The position numbers and the translations under genes were made by a program. The notes beneath the pieces were generated by a model, which worked only from the letters and a program-made list of their open reading frames with translations, did no database searches and had not been told where the DNA came from. A stretch of DNA of 64,000 nt from Ammoniphilus resinae. Lineage in GTDB: Bacteria; Bacillota; Bacilli; Aneurinibacillales; RAOX-1. How positions within the stretch are numbered: the first letter of the stretch is position 1; each line of letters opens with the position of its first letter. Location of the stretch: positions 1 to 64,000 of the forward strand of contig NZ_JAGGKT010000005.1 of assembly GCF_017873965.1 (NCBI RefSeq). The letters are read 5' to 3'. Shown here piece by piece: positions 8,298 to 17,338 of the stretch.

Positions 8298-8500
8298 GGG
8301 AATAGGTGACCTTGCCCTAACGCAAGGTTGAAAAGGGAAGATCGGTGTAATTCCGACGCGGTCCCGCCACTGTAAAAGAGGAGTCATAACAAGCAAGCCA
8401 CTGGTCGATCTGGGAAGGCTGTTATGATGAGGATTCTTAAGCCAGGAGACCTGCCTATTCTAACGCACGGAAATGGACCTACGGGAGATAGGTGGTGTTA
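8298..8500 (+). ncRNA. Cobalamin (B12) riboswitch
   Basis: Leader RNA with the hallmarks of the cobalamin aptamer: 'GGGAAnNCGGTG' (GGGAAGATCGGTGTAATTCC around 8335-8354), 'GACGCGGTCCCGCCACTGT' and the B12 box AAGCCAGGAGACCTGCCT at 8439-8456, with paired elements around them. It is followed by an intrinsic terminator and the nrdI start. By known precedent, adenosylcobalamin binding favours termination, so the B12-independent reductase is made only when B12 is short. Confidence 0.93.
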
Positions 8501-8549
8501 TGATCGGAAGTTTAACAGCTTCTAGATTACTAGTTTACGAGTATAACTA

Positions 8550-8596
8550 GGGTATTTTCACCTTTTCTTCAAGAGAGGTAAAAATACCCTTTTTTG
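8550..8596 (+). terminator. Riboswitch expression-platform terminator
   Basis: GGGTATTTTCACC (8550-8562) pairs with GGTAAAAATACCC (8577-8589) with a single mismatch, followed by T6. It lies between the B12 aptamer and the nrdI RBS, so control is by transcription attenuation. Confidence 0.88.
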
Positions 8597-8621
8597 TTGT
8601 TAATAGAAAGGAGATCCACTG

Positions 8622-8981
8622 ATGAACATTGTCTACGCCTCAAAAACTGGAAATGTAAAACGGTTTATCGCCAAGTTGGATCGACAAAGTATTCGAATTA
8701 AAGAGGACTTGCTTATGGACGAACCCTTTGTCTTGGTTACTTACACTACAGGTTTTGGACAGGTTCCCTCAGTCGTGACGGAATTTCTCGAGCAGAATCA
8801 CCACCATTTGCGCGGGGTCGCCGCCTCAGGAAACAAGAATTGGGGCGACTCTTATGCGCGAAGTGCTGACACGATTGCAGCACAATATCAGGTTCCAGTA
8901 GTTTGTAAATTTGAATTAAGCGGCACCGAACACGATCTTAAAATCTTTCAGGAAAGAGTGAAGCAGCTTGAAACATATTGA
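8622..8981 (+). CDS. nrdI: NrdI flavodoxin-like protein
   Basis: 119 residues, the usual NrdI size. N-terminal 'YASKTGNVKRFIAKL' is the FMN phosphate loop, and 'YTTGFGQVPSVVTEFL' and 'GNKNWGDSYARSADTIA' are characteristic of NrdI. It supplies the oxidant that assembles the dimanganese-tyrosyl radical cofactor of NrdF. RBS AAAGGAGAT lies 7 bases upstream. The 3' end overlaps nrdE by 14 bases, indicating translational coupling. First gene of the riboswitch-controlled operon. Confidence 0.93.
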   Translation: MNIVYASKTGNVKRFIAKLDRQSIRIKEDLLMDEPFVLVTYTTGFGQVPSVVTEFLEQNHHHLRGVAASGNKNWGDSYARSADTIAAQYQVPVVCKFELSGTEHDLKIFQERVKQLETY

Positions 8982-11043
8982 GTTGAACAATCAGATTATG
9001 CAGCAGCGGGAGGATGGTTTTTTTAATCTAGCGAAGGACCAGGAAGCGGTTCGGGAATTTAATAAGGAGCTTGGCCTCTCCCCTCTGTCGATTGAAGAAA
9101 AAGTAGAATTCATTGCCGACAGCCATTACTATTACGATGTCTTGAATCAATATACGAAAGCCCAAATTACGGAGCTGTTGCAGTTTGTCTACAGCTATCA
9201 ATTTGAGTTCCAGTCGTATATGGCGATATCTAAGTTTTACCGGGATTACGCTTTGAAAACAAATGATAAAGAGCTGATTCTTGAAACCTATGAAGATCGC
9301 ATTGTGATTGTTGCCCTCTGTTTGGCACAAGGAGACGCGAAAAAGGCTCGTGATTTCGTACAAGCGATGATCGAACAACGCTATCAGCCGGCAACGCCGA
9401 CTTTTTTAAATGCGGGAAAAGCGCGTCGCGGGGAAATGGTCTCTTGTTACTTACTAGAGTTGGATGATTCATTGAACAGTATTACATACAACCTTTCCAC
9501 GGCGATGCAGCTCTCCAAGATTGGGGGCGGGATTGCGCTCAATCTTGGAAAGCTGCGGTCCCGCGGGGAAGAGATTAAAGGAATTGCGAACGCCTCGAGT
9601 GGCATCATGCCGGTTGCGAAAATGCTGGAGGATGCTTTCTCCTATGTAAACCAGTTGGGACAGCGAAAAGGTGCTGGGGCCGCGTACATCAATATTTTTC
9701 ATTGGGATGCCGAAGAGTTGCTCGAAAGCAAAAAGATTAATGCGGATGAAAAGTCACGCCTGCAGACCCTCTCCATTGGTTTGATCTGTCCGGACAAATT
9801 TTTTGAGCTGGCTGCGCAGGACAAGGATTTATATGTTTTTGCTCCCTACTCCGTTTACAAGGCATACGCCCAGCACCTCGACGACATGGATCTTGATTTG
9901 ATGTATGAGGAGCTGCTGGGAAACCCTGAGATTAAGAAAAAGAAGGTGATGAGTGCTCGTGAAATGCTCGTAAAGATTGCCATGCTGCAGTTGGAAAGCG
10001 GCTATCCCTACCTGATTTTCATCTCCAATGCGAATAGACAGCATCCTCTAAAAGGGCTCGGACGAGTGAAAATGTCCAACCTGTGCACAGAGATTTTTCA
10101 GTTGCAGGAGACTTCAACGATCCATGATTACGGCGAAGGTGATCGGATCAGGCGGGATATTAGCTGCAATTTGGGCTCTTTGAATATTGTCAACGTGATG
10201 GAAAGCGGCCTGCTCCGCGAATCGGTCCACACGGCGATGGAGATGTTGACGGCAGTATCGGATCTGAGCGATATCGTAGTTGCCCCGGGTGTCCGCAAGG
10301 CCAATCGGGAGTTGCACTCTGTGGGGCTAGGTGTGATGAATCTGCATGGATTTTTGAGTAAAAATCGGATCCCCTACGAGAGTGAAGAAGCCAAGGACTT
10401 TGCCAATACCTTTTTTATGATGGTGAACTTTTACAGCCTGGAAAAATCGATGCAAATCACCAGGGAACGGGGTGTCACGTTTGAGGGATTTGCCGAGTCC
10501 GATTATGCGACAGGGGCTTATTTTCAACGCTATCTGGGGGAGTCTTTTGAGCCGAAAACGGAAAAGGTTAAGAACTTGTTTGCGGGGATCTACATTCCTG
10601 GTGTGATGGACTGGGCAAGCCTGCAGATGCAAGTGCGGGATCATGGCTTGTACCACGCCTATCGGTTGGCCTGTGCGCCCACGGCTTCGATCTCCTATAT
10701 CCAAAACGCGACATCTTCGGTGATGCCAATTGTCGAGCAGATTGAAACGAGGACGTATGAAAATTCGACGACTTACTATCCAGCCCCCTTTTTATCGCCG
10801 GAAAATGCTTTGCTGTACAAATCCGCCTACAACATGGATATGTTTAAGCTAATCGACCTGATCGCGGTGATTCAGCAGCATGTGGACCAAGGAATTTCCA
10901 CGATTTTGTATGTGAACAGCGATGTGTCTACAAGGGAGCTTGCTCGGTACTATATCTACGCGAACCATAAAGGGCTGAAAAGTTTGTATTACACGAGAAC
11001 GAGAAAAAAAGGAATTGAGGAGTGCATCGCTTGTTCGGTGTAG
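8968..11043 (+). CDS. nrdE: Class Ib ribonucleotide reductase, alpha subunit
   Basis: 691 residues, no intein. The TTG start is supported by 'KHIELNNQIM', which aligns with the N-terminus of B. subtilis NrdE. Conserved elements: 'PATPTFLNAGKARRGEMVSCYLLELDDSL' region with an active-site Cys, 'GGGIALNLGKLRSRGE', 'MSNLCTEI' and 'CNLGSLNIVNVM' (radical-site region), 'APTASISYIQNATSSVMPI', and a C-terminal redox pair in 'EECIACSV'. It reduces NDPs to dNDPs with NrdF, re-reduced by NrdH or thioredoxin. No nrdH is present here. Confidence 0.95.
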   Translation: MKHIELNNQIMQQREDGFFNLAKDQEAVREFNKELGLSPLSIEEKVEFIADSHYYYDVLNQYTKAQITELLQFVYSYQFEFQSYMAISKFYRDYALKTNDKELILETYEDRIVIVALCLAQGDAKKARDFVQAMIEQRYQPATPTFLNAGKARRGEMVSCYLLELDDSLNSITYNLSTAMQLSKIGGGIALNLGKLRSRGEEIKGIANASSGIMPVAKMLEDAFSYVNQLGQRKGAGAAYINIFHWDAEELLESKKINADEKSRLQTLSIGLICPDKFFELAAQDKDLYVFAPYSVYKAYAQHLDDMDLDLMYEELLGNPEIKKKKVMSAREMLVKIAMLQLESGYPYLIFISNANRQHPLKGLGRVKMSNLCTEIFQLQETSTIHDYGEGDRIRRDISCNLGSLNIVNVMESGLLRESVHTAMEMLTAVSDLSDIVVAPGVRKANRELHSVGLGVMNLHGFLSKNRIPYESEEAKDFANTFFMMVNFYSLEKSMQITRERGVTFEGFAESDYATGAYFQRYLGESFEPKTEKVKNLFAGIYIPGVMDWASLQMQVRDHGLYHAYRLACAPTASISYIQNATSSVMPIVEQIETRTYENSTTYYPAPFLSPENALLYKSAYNMDMFKLIDLIAVIQQHVDQGISTILYVNSDVSTRELARYYIYANHKGLKSLYYTRTRKKGIEECIACSV

Positions 11044-11060
11044 GAAGGGGTTTTGTTGCG

Positions 11061-12041
11061 ATGAAAGCGGTCAATTGGAATAAACCGGAGGATGATTATT
11101 CGCGGATGTTTTGGAATCAGAACATTCAGCAGTTTTGGACGGAAGAGGAAATCCCGGTTTCTGCGGATAAAAATACGTGGGCGGGATTAGCGACGGCGGA
11201 GCGGGAAACGTTTAAAAAGGTGCTCGGTGGGCTGACCCTTTTAGATACGAAGCAAGGGGGCGAAGGGATGCCTTTGATCCTGCTTCATGTGGACAATCTC
11301 CAGGCGAAATCGGTACTTTCCTTCATGGGGGCGATGGAGGAGATCCACGCAAAATCGTACAGTCATATCTTTACGACGCTCTGCTCAGGCTCGGAGATTG
11401 AGGAGGTTTTCTCCTGGGTGGAACAGCATCCTTTATTGAGTGAGAAAGCTTCTTTGATCACGGGGTACTACCGTCGTTTGTTTAAGTCAGAGGTAGCTAG
11501 GAAGGATCTGTATTTGGCGATGGTGGCGAGTGTGTTCTTGGAGTCTTTTCTATTTTATAGTGGATTCTTTTACCCCCTTTATTTGAGTGGGCATGGTAAG
11601 ATGACGGCGAGTGGTGAGATTATTCAGTTGATCCTGCGCGACGAAAGCATCCACGGGGTGTTCGTTGGGCTGTTGGCTCAGGAGGTATTTGCTGGGTTGT
11701 CGGCTCAGGAGCAAGTGGAAGTTCGTAATGAGGCGGATGAGATGTTGGCCCGGTTATATGTGATTGAAGTTGCTTATACGGAGGAAATTTATTCGGGGAT
11801 TGGATTGGTCGAAGATGTGCAGGCGTTTGTTCGCTACAATGCCAATAAAGCGTTGATGAACCTTGGTTTTGAGGCTTTGTGGGCGGATGAAGAGATCAAC
11901 CCGATTGTCGAGAATGGGCTGCGGACGGATTCGAAAAACCATGATTTTTTTAGTTTGAAAGGCAACTCCTATCACCGTGCACTGCATGTAGAGATGCTGC
12001 GTGATGAGGATTTTTGTTTTGGGCGGGCCGTCAAAGATTGA
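11061..12041 (+). CDS. nrdF: Class Ib ribonucleotide reductase, beta subunit
   Basis: 326 residues from the ATG at 11061 (SD AAGGGG), 17 bases after nrdE; the longer ORF start lies inside nrdE and is unlikely. Motifs: 'NWNKPEDDYSRMFWNQN' (N-terminus as in B. subtilis NrdF), 'LLDTKQGGEGMP' (metal ligand Asp and radical region), 'EEIHAKSYSHIF', 'ASVFLESFLFYSGFFYPLYLSG', 'RDESIHGVFVGLLAQE' (Glu/His ligands), 'NKALMNLG'. It houses the Mn2 or Fe2 tyrosyl-radical cofactor. The stop codon sits inside the bidirectional terminator shared with the convergent gene. Confidence 0.95.
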   Translation: MKAVNWNKPEDDYSRMFWNQNIQQFWTEEEIPVSADKNTWAGLATAERETFKKVLGGLTLLDTKQGGEGMPLILLHVDNLQAKSVLSFMGAMEEIHAKSYSHIFTTLCSGSEIEEVFSWVEQHPLLSEKASLITGYYRRLFKSEVARKDLYLAMVASVFLESFLFYSGFFYPLYLSGHGKMTASGEIIQLILRDESIHGVFVGLLAQEVFAGLSAQEQVEVRNEADEMLARLYVIEVAYTEEIYSGIGLVEDVQAFVRYNANKALMNLGFEALWADEEINPIVENGLRTDSKNHDFFSLKGNSYHRALHVEMLRDEDFCFGRAVKD

Positions 12042-12060
12042 TGGCCCTTTCTTCGATTTT
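12025..12060 (+). terminator. Terminator of nrd operon (shared with convergent gene)
   Basis: GGGCCGTCA (12025-12033) pairs with TGATGGCCC (12039-12047), followed by T-rich DNA. It overlaps the nrdF stop and the 3' end of the minus-strand gene. Confidence 0.75.
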
Positions 12061-12825
12061 TTTGAGGTAACCCGCACTTTCGATCATGGCCCGACAATCC
12101 CGATGATCCGCTAAGCCAATTTCAAAGATGTATTCCCGCCCCTGTAGATAAGGCTTCACCATCTGCCAGTCGATTCTCCCCTGACCCAGTGGCAAGGAGT
12201 CATGGGTTTCCCCCATGCTGTCCACTACGTGGTAATAGACGGCGTAGGGCCCTGCTTGCTCAAGGGTTTGCTGCAACTTTTGGTTGCTACCTTGGTGCGC
12301 GATAAAGGCGTGGCTGATGTCCATGCAAATGGGGAGGTTGAGCGGCTCGATGAGTTCCGTGAAAAAATGGGGATTTTGCTGCGAAAAAATCCCTTTCACC
12401 GTGTTTTCCCACAGAAAGTACTCTCCTCCCCTTGCCAGGATTTGTTCAATTCGCTGTCTGACTTTTTTTCGGAGTCTGCTGTCATGAAAAAAGGAGCATT
12501 CCGACTCGGAGTAGTGTGGGTGGACGACACAGAGTATATCTTCTTGTTTACATATTTGGGCGAGTGTTTGACAGGACCAATCATAATACTCCCGCATCCA
12601 TCGGTCGGAACTGATTATATCAAGAAATCGACCGCGGTAGATCATCGGATGGTGCAGATAGACACGGATCCCCTTTTGCTTTAACTGGCGAGTGGTTTGG
12701 ATCAACCGCTCAGGATGGTTCAAGTCCTCAGCAAACAGCTGAATTTCAAGTATTTCAGGATTGTACCGGAGTCGGTCGGCGATCTGCTTTTCATCTAATG
12801 AGCACTTTAAACGGATTCCTTCCAT
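12031..12825 (-). CDS. Sugar phosphate isomerase/epimerase-like TIM barrel
   Basis: About 264 residues from the ATG at 12825 (GAGGGGGG upstream); the longer reading adds a non-family Pro/His-rich stretch. It resembles the xylose-isomerase-like/AP endonuclease 2 TIM-barrel family: 'HHPMIYRGRFLDII', 'VVHPHYS', 'LWENTVKGIF', 'CMDISHAFI', 'YYHVVDSMGETHDSLPLGQGRIDW', 'IFEIGL'. These contain the His, Glu and Asp residues that normally bind a divalent metal. The substrate is unknown. It converges on nrdF and overlaps it by 11 bases. Confidence 0.75.
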   Translation of the reverse strand: MEGIRLKCSLDEKQIADRLRYNPEILEIQLFAEDLNHPERLIQTTRQLKQKGIRVYLHHPMIYRGRFLDIISSDRWMREYYDWSCQTLAQICKQEDILCVVHPHYSESECSFFHDSRLRKKVRQRIEQILARGGEYFLWENTVKGIFSQQNPHFFTELIEPLNLPICMDISHAFIAHQGSNQKLQQTLEQAGPYAVYYHVVDSMGETHDSLPLGQGRIDWQMVKPYLQGREYIFEIGLADHRDCRAMIESAGYLKKIEERAINL

Positions 12826-12904
12826 TTCGGTCCCCCCCTCGTAAGATTTATTCATAATTGGATGAAAATATTCTGGGTAGTGGGGTGGTGGCTGTATTTG
12901 CAGA

Positions 12905-13015
12905 CTTTGTGGGCACACTCTCCCCTTTTGTCAGGAGATATTTGGACTACTAGTGCCTTGGGATTGATCTCCAACCACCTGTTGCCCTCTGATCAGATGG
13001 GATAGTCCGTACAGC
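12905..13015. repeat. REP-like palindromic element, copy 1
   Basis: It starts with GTGGGCACACTCTCCCC and ends with CTGATCAGATGGGATAG; the two ends are imperfect inverted copies of each other. Related ends occur near 33100-33180, 44463, 44932, 48540-48690 and 61210. Confidence 0.5.
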
Positions 13016-13063
13016 CGGATATTATACCTGTGTAGGTATAACAGAAGACACCCCAAAAAAAAT

Positions 13064-13113
13064 GACCGTAACCCCTATTAATTCGACCGTAAACCTTTTG
13101 AAAATGACTGTAA
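13064..13113. repeat. 21-bp-phased GACCGTAA array, cluster 1
   Basis: GACCGTAA at 13064 and 13085 and GACTGTAA at 13106, spaced exactly 21 bases. Part of a longer non-coding repeat region between the epimerase-like gene and ectD. Confidence 0.75.
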
Positions 13114-13260
13114 ATACACCATTTGGTTGTGAAAGGAGATAATTTTTCGGGGTTATATTGATTACCTGCTATTTCATTAAAGTAAAAATGAATATTTTTT
13201 CAATAGTATTCAAATCATCTACTGGATACCCTCCTTCTTTTCTCGCTAACTATCCATTTC

Positions 13261-13331
13261 GATCGTATCGATTGGAAAATCGACCGTAAAAGCCTGAAAA
13301 ACGACCGTAATCAATATAAAAATGACCGTAT
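13261..13331. repeat. 21-bp-phased GACCGTA array, cluster 2
   Basis: GATCGTAT at 13261, GACCGTAA at 13282 and 13303, GACCGTAT at 13324; all spacings are 21 bases. Bases between the motifs vary but are A-rich just before each motif. Confidence 0.75.
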
Positions 13332-13436
13332 TTTCTAATCGACAAGCTACTGCCCTTGTAGTGATTGCTGAATGCACAGATCGATCACAAATATATATAC
13401 CACCCAAGGTATATAATAAGACATTTCAAAAGAATT

Positions 13437-13507
13437 GCCAGTAATCACCCTAAAAATGCCAGTAAACCATCTGAAAACGCCAGTAAACCTATTTAATGAG
13501 CCAGTAA
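13437..13507. repeat. 21-bp-phased GCCAGTAA array, cluster 3
   Basis: Four identical GCCAGTAA motifs at 13437, 13458, 13479 and 13500, each 21 bases apart, with a different core octamer from clusters 1 and 2 but the same phase length. Confidence 0.8.
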
Positions 13508-13601
13508 ATTTTAAAATAGGAGATGATTTGCTTGGTGGTTTCAATAAATACAAATTAATTTTAACCACACTATAATGATACCCCCTCCGTCTTCATATTT
13601 T

Positions 13602-13754
13602 GGCCGGGTTCATCCCCATTTTGCCAGTAAAACCTCGAAAATTGCCAGTAATCATCTTAAATCCGCCAGTAAACCTCAGGAAAGTGCCAGTAACTGTGGC
13701 GGCAATGAACCACAGGAAAGTGCCAGTAACTGTGGCGGCAATGAACCACAGTAT
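13602..13754. repeat. 21-bp-phased GCCAGTAA array, cluster 4, with 36-bp duplication
   Basis: A degenerate unit at 13602, then GCCAGTAA at 13623, 13644, 13665 and 13686, each 21 bases apart. A further copy at 13722 comes from a 36-bp tandem duplication (second copy near 13713-13750). The long apparent ORFs here (repeating F-T-G or similar heptads) are by-products of the 21-base period. Confidence 0.8.
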
Positions 13755-13789
13755 AAAAAACAGGGCCCCGAAAGGCCCCGCCAACAAAT

Positions 13790-14677
13790 CTATCGTTTCG
13801 CAATATATCCCGGTCGCGGTTTCTGCCCCGAATAGGGTTCGACCAACCGATTTTCCACGCTATTAAATACTAGGAACACGTTGCTGCGCGGCAGGGGGGT
13901 GATGTTCCCGTTTGAGCCGTGCATGATGTTGCAATCGAAAAAGGTGACGGAGCCAGCTCGACCTGTGCAGCTTTTGATTCCGTACTTTTGCACTAACGAG
14001 GTCAAGCTCTCTTGATCAGGGACCCCGTATTCTTGTTTACGCAAAGATTCTTTATAGTGATTCTCTGGCGTACGTCCGACGCAGCTGATAAAATCCCGAT
14101 GTGATCCAGGGATGACCATCAGTGGTCCGTTAAATTCGTAGTTGTCCTCGAGTGAAATCGAACAGCTCAACGCCCGCATGCGGGGCATTCCATCCTCGAC
14201 ATGCCAGGTTTCGAAATCTGAGTGCCAATAAAACTCTTTACCGGTGAATCCCTTTTTGTAGTTAATCCGTGACTGATGAACATATACTTCGCTGCCGAGA
14301 ATCTGCCTAACAATCCCCTGAATTCGTGGATGCTGTGACAGCTCCCCAAAAACCTTGCTGCTTTCGTGGATGGCAAAGATCGAGCGAATCTCCTGGCTTT
14401 GAGGTTCGCGAATGACCTCGTCAGCCGCCGAGTCCTGATTCACCGCCCAAAGCCGATTTAATTCATCACGCAGCCCCTGCACTTCTTCTTCGGAAAAGAA
14501 ACCTTCCATGTGAAGGTACCCATTGCCCTCATAGAAGCCCAGTTGCCCCGAATCAAGAGGGCCATCTGCCAAACCCGCCGCCTGATCCAAATACACAACG
14601 GGGTCCAGGCGTGGAACGATCTCCGAATGCCCGCTTTCACGGGAGAGATACAGATCCTTTTCCACCTTTACATTCAT
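13790..14677 (-). CDS. ectD: Ectoine hydroxylase
   Basis: 295 residues, standard EctD length. This Fe(II)/2-oxoglutarate dioxygenase converts ectoine to 5-hydroxyectoine. Seen: '[28 protein letters not shown]' (EctD signature with the HxD iron ligands), '[15 protein letters not shown]', and '[21 protein letters not shown]' with the distal His and the 2-oxoglutarate-binding Arg. It overlaps ectC by 4 bases (ATGA). Last gene of ectABCD; the 21-bp repeat region lies directly downstream. Confidence 0.95.
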   Translation of the reverse strand: MNVKVEKDLYLSRESGHSEIVPRLDPVVYLDQAAGLADGPLDSGQLGFYEGNGYLHMEGFFSEEEVQGLRDELNRLWAVNQDSAADEVIREPQSQEIRSIFAIHESSKVFGELSQHPRIQGIVRQILGSEVYVHQSRINYKKGFTGKEFYWHSDFETWHVEDGMPRMRALSCSISLEDNYEFNGPLMVIPGSHRDFISCVGRTPENHYKESLRKQEYGVPDQESLTSLVQKYGIKSCTGRAGSVTFFDCNIMHGSNGNITPLPRSNVFLVFNSVENRLVEPYSGQKPRPGYIAKR

Positions 14678-15090
14678 GACCGTCCCCCCTGTAACTCGGG
14701 CTCCTCTTCGACCAATGGATAAGTACCTTCCTCATCATGTACCTCGCGACCTGTCAATGGGGGATTGAACACGCAAACCACGCGCATATCTGTTTTTCCT
14801 CCACGCAAGTAATGCTTCTCATTGCCATTGAGGGCATACATGGTTCCGGGGGTGATCGGATAAACCTTCCCTTCACTGATCACCTCGATTTCACCTTCCC
14901 CTTCGATACAGTACACCGCTTCCACGTGGTTTTTGTACCAAATCAACGTTTCTGTCCCCGCTTTAATAACCGTATCATTCAGTGCAAAGCCCATACCATC
15001 CTTCTTCAAAAGGAAACGGCGGCTGTTCCATGTTTCTGTATCGACATCGTCTACTGTTCCAATGATTTCATTCAAATGTTTTACGATCAT
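14674..15090 (-). CDS. ectC: L-ectoine synthase
   Basis: 138 residues, a cupin-fold enzyme that cyclises N-gamma-acetyl-diaminobutyrate to ectoine. N-terminal '[21 protein letters not shown]' region and '[19 protein letters not shown]', '[19 protein letters not shown]', '[22 protein letters not shown]' are close to known EctC. It lies 18 bases after ectB and is translationally coupled to ectD. Confidence 0.95.
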   Translation of the reverse strand: MIVKHLNEIIGTVDDVDTETWNSRRFLLKKDGMGFALNDTVIKAGTETLIWYKNHVEAVYCIEGEGEIEVISEGKVYPITPGTMYALNGNEKHYLRGGKTDMRVVCVFNPPLTGREVHDEEGTYPLVEEEPELQGGRS

Positions 15091-15108
15091 AACTAGTTAT
15101 CTTCCCTT

Positions 15109-16392
15109 CTACTTATTTTGTTTACAAGTTGCAAAACTTTCTTCAAGAATCCGCAGCCCTTGTTTCAACTCTTCTTCAACAATGGTCAAAGGCGGCATCA
15201 CCTTTACTACTTCCCCATTTGGTCCGGAGGTTTCCATGATCAGTCCGCGTTCAAAAGCGGCTTTGCAGATCTCATCAGACAGCCCTTCGACCCCAATTTC
15301 AATGCCTTGCATTAGTCCTCTGCCCCGTGCTTTCGCCTCCATCTCCGGATAGCGCTCGGCAAGTCCCTGCAGGCAAGCTTCCACCATCTCACCCTTTCTC
15401 GTAATCTCTTGGCTAAACTGATCGTCTTCCCAATAGGAAAGGGCCTCAGTCGCTGCGACAAAAGCGAGATTATGTCCACGGAAGGTTCCATTATGTTCAC
15501 CGGGTTCCCAAACATCGTGCTCAGGTTTAATCAACGTAAGAGCTAGTGGAATCCCGAATCCGCCAATTGACTTAGACAAGCAAATGATGTCCGGCTGAAT
15601 TCCCGCTTTCTCGAAACTAAAGAAGGTTCCCGTTCGGCCACAGCCAACCTGAACATCGTCGACAATGAGCAAGATCCCCCAACGCCGGCAGAAGGCCTCC
15701 ACCTTTTTCATCCACTCGAAGCTGGCCACATTGATTCCGCCTTCTCCTTGAACGGTTTCAAGGATGATCCCAGCAGGCAAAGACACCCCGCTTCCGTTAT
15801 CCTCCAAATAACGCTCCATATAATCAATCGTATCAACGTCTTCGCCGAAATAATTTTCATAAGGCATAGAGAGGGTATGCGGTAAGGCGATGCCCGCCCC
15901 GTCTCGTTTAAATTTGTTTCCGGTAACTGCCAAGGAGCCAATCGTCATCCCGTGAAAAGCATTCGTGAAACTCATGATCACTTCACGCCCCGTCACTTTG
16001 CGGGCAAGCTTTAGCGCACTTTCTACGGAATTGGTCCCTGTTGGTCCGGGAAACATGACTTTGTATTCGAACCCTCGTGGTTGTAAAATCACCTCTTGAA
16101 ACTTTTGCAGCAGCTTTTCCTTTGCTACCGTAGCCATATCGAGACTGTGGGTGACCCCGTCGTCCATCATGTACTCGATGATTTTGGCCTTCATCTGTGG
16201 GTTGTTGTGGCCATAGTTTAAAGCCCCAGCACCGGCAAAGAAATCGATATATTCGCGTCCTTCGCGGTCCCAAAGCTTGGATCCTTTGGCCTTATCAAAA
16301 ACCGTGGGAAAGCTCCGGCAATAGCTTCTAACCTCCGATTCGAATCGCTCAAAGACATGTAATGGTGAACGCAGTTTTTCTTGAACTGCCAT
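15109..16392 (-). CDS. ectB: Diaminobutyrate-2-oxoglutarate transaminase
   Basis: 427 residues, using the ATG at 16392 with AGGGGGG upstream. A PLP-dependent class III aminotransferase forming L-2,4-diaminobutyrate from aspartate semialdehyde. Motifs: '[21 protein letters not shown]' (EctB N-terminus), '[23 protein letters not shown]', '[15 protein letters not shown]', and '[15 protein letters not shown]' with the PLP Lys. It is 11 bases from ectA. Confidence 0.95.
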   Translation of the reverse strand: MAVQEKLRSPLHVFERFESEVRSYCRSFPTVFDKAKGSKLWDREGREYIDFFAGAGALNYGHNNPQMKAKIIEYMMDDGVTHSLDMATVAKEKLLQKFQEVILQPRGFEYKVMFPGPTGTNSVESALKLARKVTGREVIMSFTNAFHGMTIGSLAVTGNKFKRDGAGIALPHTLSMPYENYFGEDVDTIDYMERYLEDNGSGVSLPAGIILETVQGEGGINVASFEWMKKVEAFCRRWGILLIVDDVQVGCGRTGTFFSFEKAGIQPDIICLSKSIGGFGIPLALTLIKPEHDVWEPGEHNGTFRGHNLAFVAATEALSYWEDDQFSQEITRKGEMVEACLQGLAERYPEMEAKARGRGLMQGIEIGVEGLSDEICKAAFERGLIMETSGPNGEVVKVMPPLTIVEEELKQGLRILEESFATCKQNK

Positions 16393-16406
16393 CAAATCCC
16401 CCCTAG

Positions 16407-16919
16407 TTATATTCGTTTTCGTTTAAACGGACCAATCTGGTACATCATTTCCGACTCGTGGCCACCACCCGGAAACAGCTCCTTTGGGAACCCCTCTGTC
16501 ACTTCACACTCCGTGTTCATGTTGCGGGCCAATGCTTGGAACAAGGATTGCGATGGCCGATTAGATGGTGAGATGGTCGTTGCCAGATAGCGAACCTTGT
16601 CACAGGCTTTGCGTTGCAAGAGCTCCTCCAACATCTGACCCGCCAATCCTTTCCGACGCTGCGATGCAGCCACACCAACTTGCCATACGAAAATGGTATC
16701 CTGATTAGTTGGCAGCAGATAGGCAGATATAAATCCGACGACCTCCCCATCCTGCTCAGCCACGACACAGGTCTCTTTGAAAAATTCGCAAAGCATTAAG
16801 TAGCTGTACGAAGAATTCAGATCGAGTACACCAGTATCCTTAACAAGAGACCAAATTTGTCCGCCGTCTTCCATCCGCGGTTCGCGCAGAATGACTTTGT
16901 TCAGCGTCTTTGTCGACAT
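16407..16919 (-). CDS. ectA: L-2,4-diaminobutyrate acetyltransferase
   Basis: 170 residues, GNAT fold. It acetylates diaminobutyrate at the gamma amino group. '[36 protein letters not shown]' region and the acetyl-CoA loop '[17 protein letters not shown]' (Q-x-x-R/K-G-x-A) are diagnostic, with '[12 protein letters not shown]' near the C-terminus. Strong SD AAAGGAGGTG. First gene of ectABCD, transcribed leftward. Confidence 0.95.
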   Translation of the reverse strand: MSTKTLNKVILREPRMEDGGQIWSLVKDTGVLDLNSSYSYLMLCEFFKETCVVAEQDGEVVGFISAYLLPTNQDTIFVWQVGVAASQRRKGLAGQMLEELLQRKACDKVRYLATTISPSNRPSQSLFQALARNMNTECEVTEGFPKELFPGGGHESEMMYQIGPFKRKRI

Positions 16920-16966
16920 TCGTTTTCACCTCCTTTAAATCGAAAATGGGAATGAGCTTAGGTGAT

Positions 16967-16982
16967 AGTTATTCAAATAACT
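16967..16982 (-). promoter_or_regulatory. Palindrome in the ect leader
   Basis: AGTTATTCAAATAACT, arms of 7 bases around a 2-base centre, 48-63 bases upstream of ectA. It could be an operator or a leader hairpin. The rest of 16983-17323 holds the presumed ect promoter, a CTCGTAACGAG dyad at 17016-17026 and the divergent kinase promoter; no gene is seen. Confidence 0.4.
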
Positions 16983-17338
16983 AAGAAGTTTTCGCCATTT
17001 TTAGTGGACTCGCTTCTACTCGTAACGAGCACCATTTCCCATTTGCTGAATTTTACCTTTTCTCTAATTAATCTTAACACACCTTGACCAATCGCTCACC
17101 CTTGATATAAAGGGATTATTTTGGAAGTAACTTCCTATTCTTGACTGAGAACGACTCAGGAGCCTATATTCCCTTTTTCCTCCCAGTTCGTTCAGGATCC
17201 TCCCAGATCCTCCTGATTTGCCAAATCAGTCGTTTGAACAGAACTTGTTCGACAAGTTGGACAAATTTTCGGCGAGTTATTTCCATTTTTTCCGTTCTAA
17301 GATAAAATAAAGAGTGAAATCGTGTGGGGGGCATTGTT

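Noticed and set aside
13347-13568. Apparent ORF of 73 codons with F-T-G repeats (minus strand)
   Set aside because: The protein period of seven residues is produced by the 21-bp DNA repeat; no RBS and no other coding signs.
13575-13866. Overlapping ORFs on both strands in the GCCAGTAA array
   Set aside because: Same cause: repeat-driven open frames in three frames.
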